Below, in pieces: positions 62,851 to 64,000 of a stretch of DNA of 64,000 bases (positions are counted from its first letter, which is position 1; every line of letters begins with the position of its first letter). A program made the position numbers and the translations under genes. Below the pieces are notes generated by a model. That model saw nothing but the letters and a program-made list of their open reading frames with translations. It made no database searches and had not been told where the DNA came from. The stretch is from Spirosoma sp. KCTC 42546 (GTDB taxonomy: Bacteria; Bacteroidota; Bacteroidia; Cytophagales; Spirosomataceae): positions 2,480,001 to 2,544,000 of the forward strand of contig NZ_CP041360.1 in the NCBI RefSeq assembly GCF_006965485.1, read 5' to 3'.

Positions 62851-63687
62851 ATGAAACTTTACAAAACCCGCTTCGGCATTGTTGCTGACTATCAAAATCA
62901 ATTTTATTCCATTCCTGCCGCTGATTGGGACGAATTGGTCAATCGAGATGATTTGCATGATTTTTTAGTAACTACAACGGCAATTACCCCGCCATCGGAT
63001 GAGGCCGAAGCCTGGACTAAATCCAGCGTACTGGCTCCCATTGGTCGTCAGGAAGTGTGGGCATCGGGGGTTACCTACCTGCGTAGCCGAAACGCGCGTA
63101 TGGAAGAGTCAAAAAAATCAGGGGGCGATAACTTTTATGACCGCGTTTACGATGCCGAACGGCCCGAGTTGTTCTTCAAAGCCACGCCTGAGCGCGTTGT
63201 TGGGCCAGGCGCTAACGTTCGTATTCGGGCAGACTCAACCTGGAATGTACCCGAGCCAGAATTGACCCTGTTTATTACATCGACGGGTAAAATAGTTGGC
63301 TATACCTGCGGTAACGACATGAGTTCGCGGAGTATTGAGGGTGAGAATCCGTTGTATTTGCCACAAGCCAAAAGCTACGATGGTAGTGCAGCCCTTGGCC
63401 CCTGCCTCTATGTTCCTAAAACACCTATTGCGCCCGAAACACAGATTCGACTGGAAATCATTCGGGATGATCAGGCCGTTTTTACGAATAACATCGCTAT
63501 TGATCAAATGAAACGACAGCATACGGAACTGGTCTCGTTTCTGTTTCGTGAGTGTTCCTTCGCCAACGGATGTTATCTGATGACGGGTACAGGTATTGTG
63601 CCTCCCGATAGTTTTACGCTTCGCTCCGGCGACGAAATCAGTATTAGCATCGAAGGAATCGGAACGCTAACGAATGTAGTAGGGTAG
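62851..63687 (+). CDS. Fumarylacetoacetate hydrolase family protein
   Basis: A 278-residue enzyme from the ATG at 62851; the frame could open earlier at a TTG. It has the FAH fold: [20 protein letters not shown] near residue 75, [20 protein letters not shown], then [16 protein letters not shown] with the metal-binding Glu residues and [22 protein letters not shown]. The [12 protein letters not shown] pattern resembles 2-keto-3-deoxy-pentonate (arabinonate/xylonate) dehydratases rather than true FAH. The sugar-acid substrate is a family-level inference. It is convergent with purK. Confidence 0.85.
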   Translation: MKLYKTRFGIVADYQNQFYSIPAADWDELVNRDDLHDFLVTTTAITPPSDEAEAWTKSSVLAPIGRQEVWASGVTYLRSRNARMEESKKSGGDNFYDRVYDAERPELFFKATPERVVGPGANVRIRADSTWNVPEPELTLFITSTGKIVGYTCGNDMSSRSIEGENPLYLPQAKSYDGSAALGPCLYVPKTPIAPETQIRLEIIRDDQAVFTNNIAIDQMKRQHTELVSFLFRECSFANGCYLMTGTGIVPPDSFTLRSGDEISISIEGIGTLTNVVG

Positions 63688-63688
63688 G

Positions 63689-63798
63689 TTAACCAGTTTT
63701 TAAACGCAAAGGGCGCAAAGGTTATCGCAAAGAACGCAAAGTTTTTCCTTACGTGCCTTGCGTTTTCTTTGCGCCCTTTGCGGTTAAAAACTGGTTAA
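63689..63798. repeat. 32-bp inverted repeat of GCAAAG words
   Basis: The arms 63689-63720 and 63767-63798 match at 31 of 32 (ACCAGTTTTTAA...CGCAAAGGGCGCAAAG). GCAAAG is tandemly repeated inside the left half. It fills the space between two convergent stops, starting 2 nt after one and covering the purK stop at 63795-63797. Confidence 0.88.
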
Positions 63799-64000
63799 GA
63801 AACCACCCGAATTTTCGTTTTCACCTCCGCCACCTTCTCTCGCAATGCATCCAGCGAATCGTCCATGACTGTTACGTGGCCCATTTTGCGGAAGGGTTTG
63901 GTGATGGCTTTGCCGTAGAAAAATGGGAATACCCCTGGCATGGCCAGCAGGTTTTCTAAGCCTTCATAAACAGCTGGCCCGGTATGACCATCCTCACCGA
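63795..64000 (-). CDS. purK: 5-(carboxyamino)imidazole ribonucleotide synthase, C-terminal part
   Basis: The last 68 codons of a gene that continues beyond the right edge. They encode GHTGPAVYEGLENLLAMPGV, then FPFFYGKAITKPFRKMGHVT, VMDDSLDALREKV, and an end in IRVVS. The pattern with YGK and GHVT is the C-terminal lobe of PurK (ATP-grasp), which carboxylates AIR to N5-CAIR in purine synthesis. The stop codon is inside an inverted-repeat arm. The assignment rests on the C-terminus alone but is distinctive. Confidence 0.85.
   Translation of the reverse strand, partial: GEDGHTGPAVYEGLENLLAMPGVFPFFYGKAITKPFRKMGHVTVMDDSLDALREKVAEVKTKIRVVS

Noticed and set aside
63705..63750. GCAAAG tandem words as a CRISPR array
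   Set aside because: Units are too short and directly adjacent, with no spacer pattern.

Overview
The window looks like chromosome from a Bacteroidota member of the order Cytophagales, most likely a Spirosoma-like genus. The grounds are two SusC/SusD outer-membrane pairs, a DUF1735 lipoprotein, a carbamoyltransferase of the N-succinyl/N-acetylornithine type in place of ordinary ArgF, an exosortase N system, weak Shine-Dalgarno signals, and promoters resembling the Bacteroidota -33 TTG / -7 TAnnTTTG type. The genus is an inference. No tRNA, rRNA, phage, insertion sequence or CRISPR array was seen. Both window edges cut a gene: an M42 peptidase on the left and purK on the right.

Layout. 0-5.3 kb: an XRE regulator divergent from clpP-clpX, then three tandem paralogous lipoproteins. 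5.3-9.7 kb: an alpha/beta hydrolase, then argD, a GxxExxY nuclease-like gene, the ornithine-type carbamoyltransferase and argB. 9.7-17 kb: an NlpC/P60 hydrolase, a small membrane protein, a DUF4286 protein, a large RND exporter, a frameshifted secreted M43 metalloprotease and a lipoprotein. 17.2-21.3 kb: a GT4 glycosyltransferase with a GH130 enzyme. 21.3-32.1 kb: two divergent SusCD sets. 32.6-36.3 kb: two disordered acidic proteins, a beta-propeller dehydrogenase-like protein and a cupredoxin. 36.3-39.3 kb: meaB, ispD, queA. 39.4-47.8 kb: small or secreted proteins, a PAS histidine kinase and two Na+/H+ antiporter-type genes. 47.9-53.9 kb: an exosortase N system with its VIT/PEP-CTERM partner, a winged-helix regulator, dgkA and DUF1361. 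54-64 kb: mazG, a phosphoesterase, guaB, a gene-poor kilobase, recJ, lptB, recO, a FAH-family enzyme and purK.

Three things stand out. First, many gene junctions carry long, near-perfect inverted repeats. Their sequences differ from site to site, but each is built of short repeated words, and eight have a neighbouring stop codon inside an arm. Four junctions have perfect stems of 26 to 42 bp. One family (CACAGAG) brackets the GxxExxY nuclease-like gene inside the arginine cluster and has a stand-alone copy 1 kb away. Second, the exosortase N/VIT pair and the DUF1361-dgkA-membrane protein-regulator operon each start with the same 22-bp palindromic element directly before the first start codon. 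This suggests one regulon, probably run by the winged-helix protein encoded between them. Third, the M43 metalloprotease has a clean one-base frameshift between its first fibronectin-like domain and a GEVED domain.

Most of the rest is ordinary core metabolism and envelope biology. Start codons were moved inward where the longest frame began at TTG or GTG, or ran into an upstream repeat or promoter.
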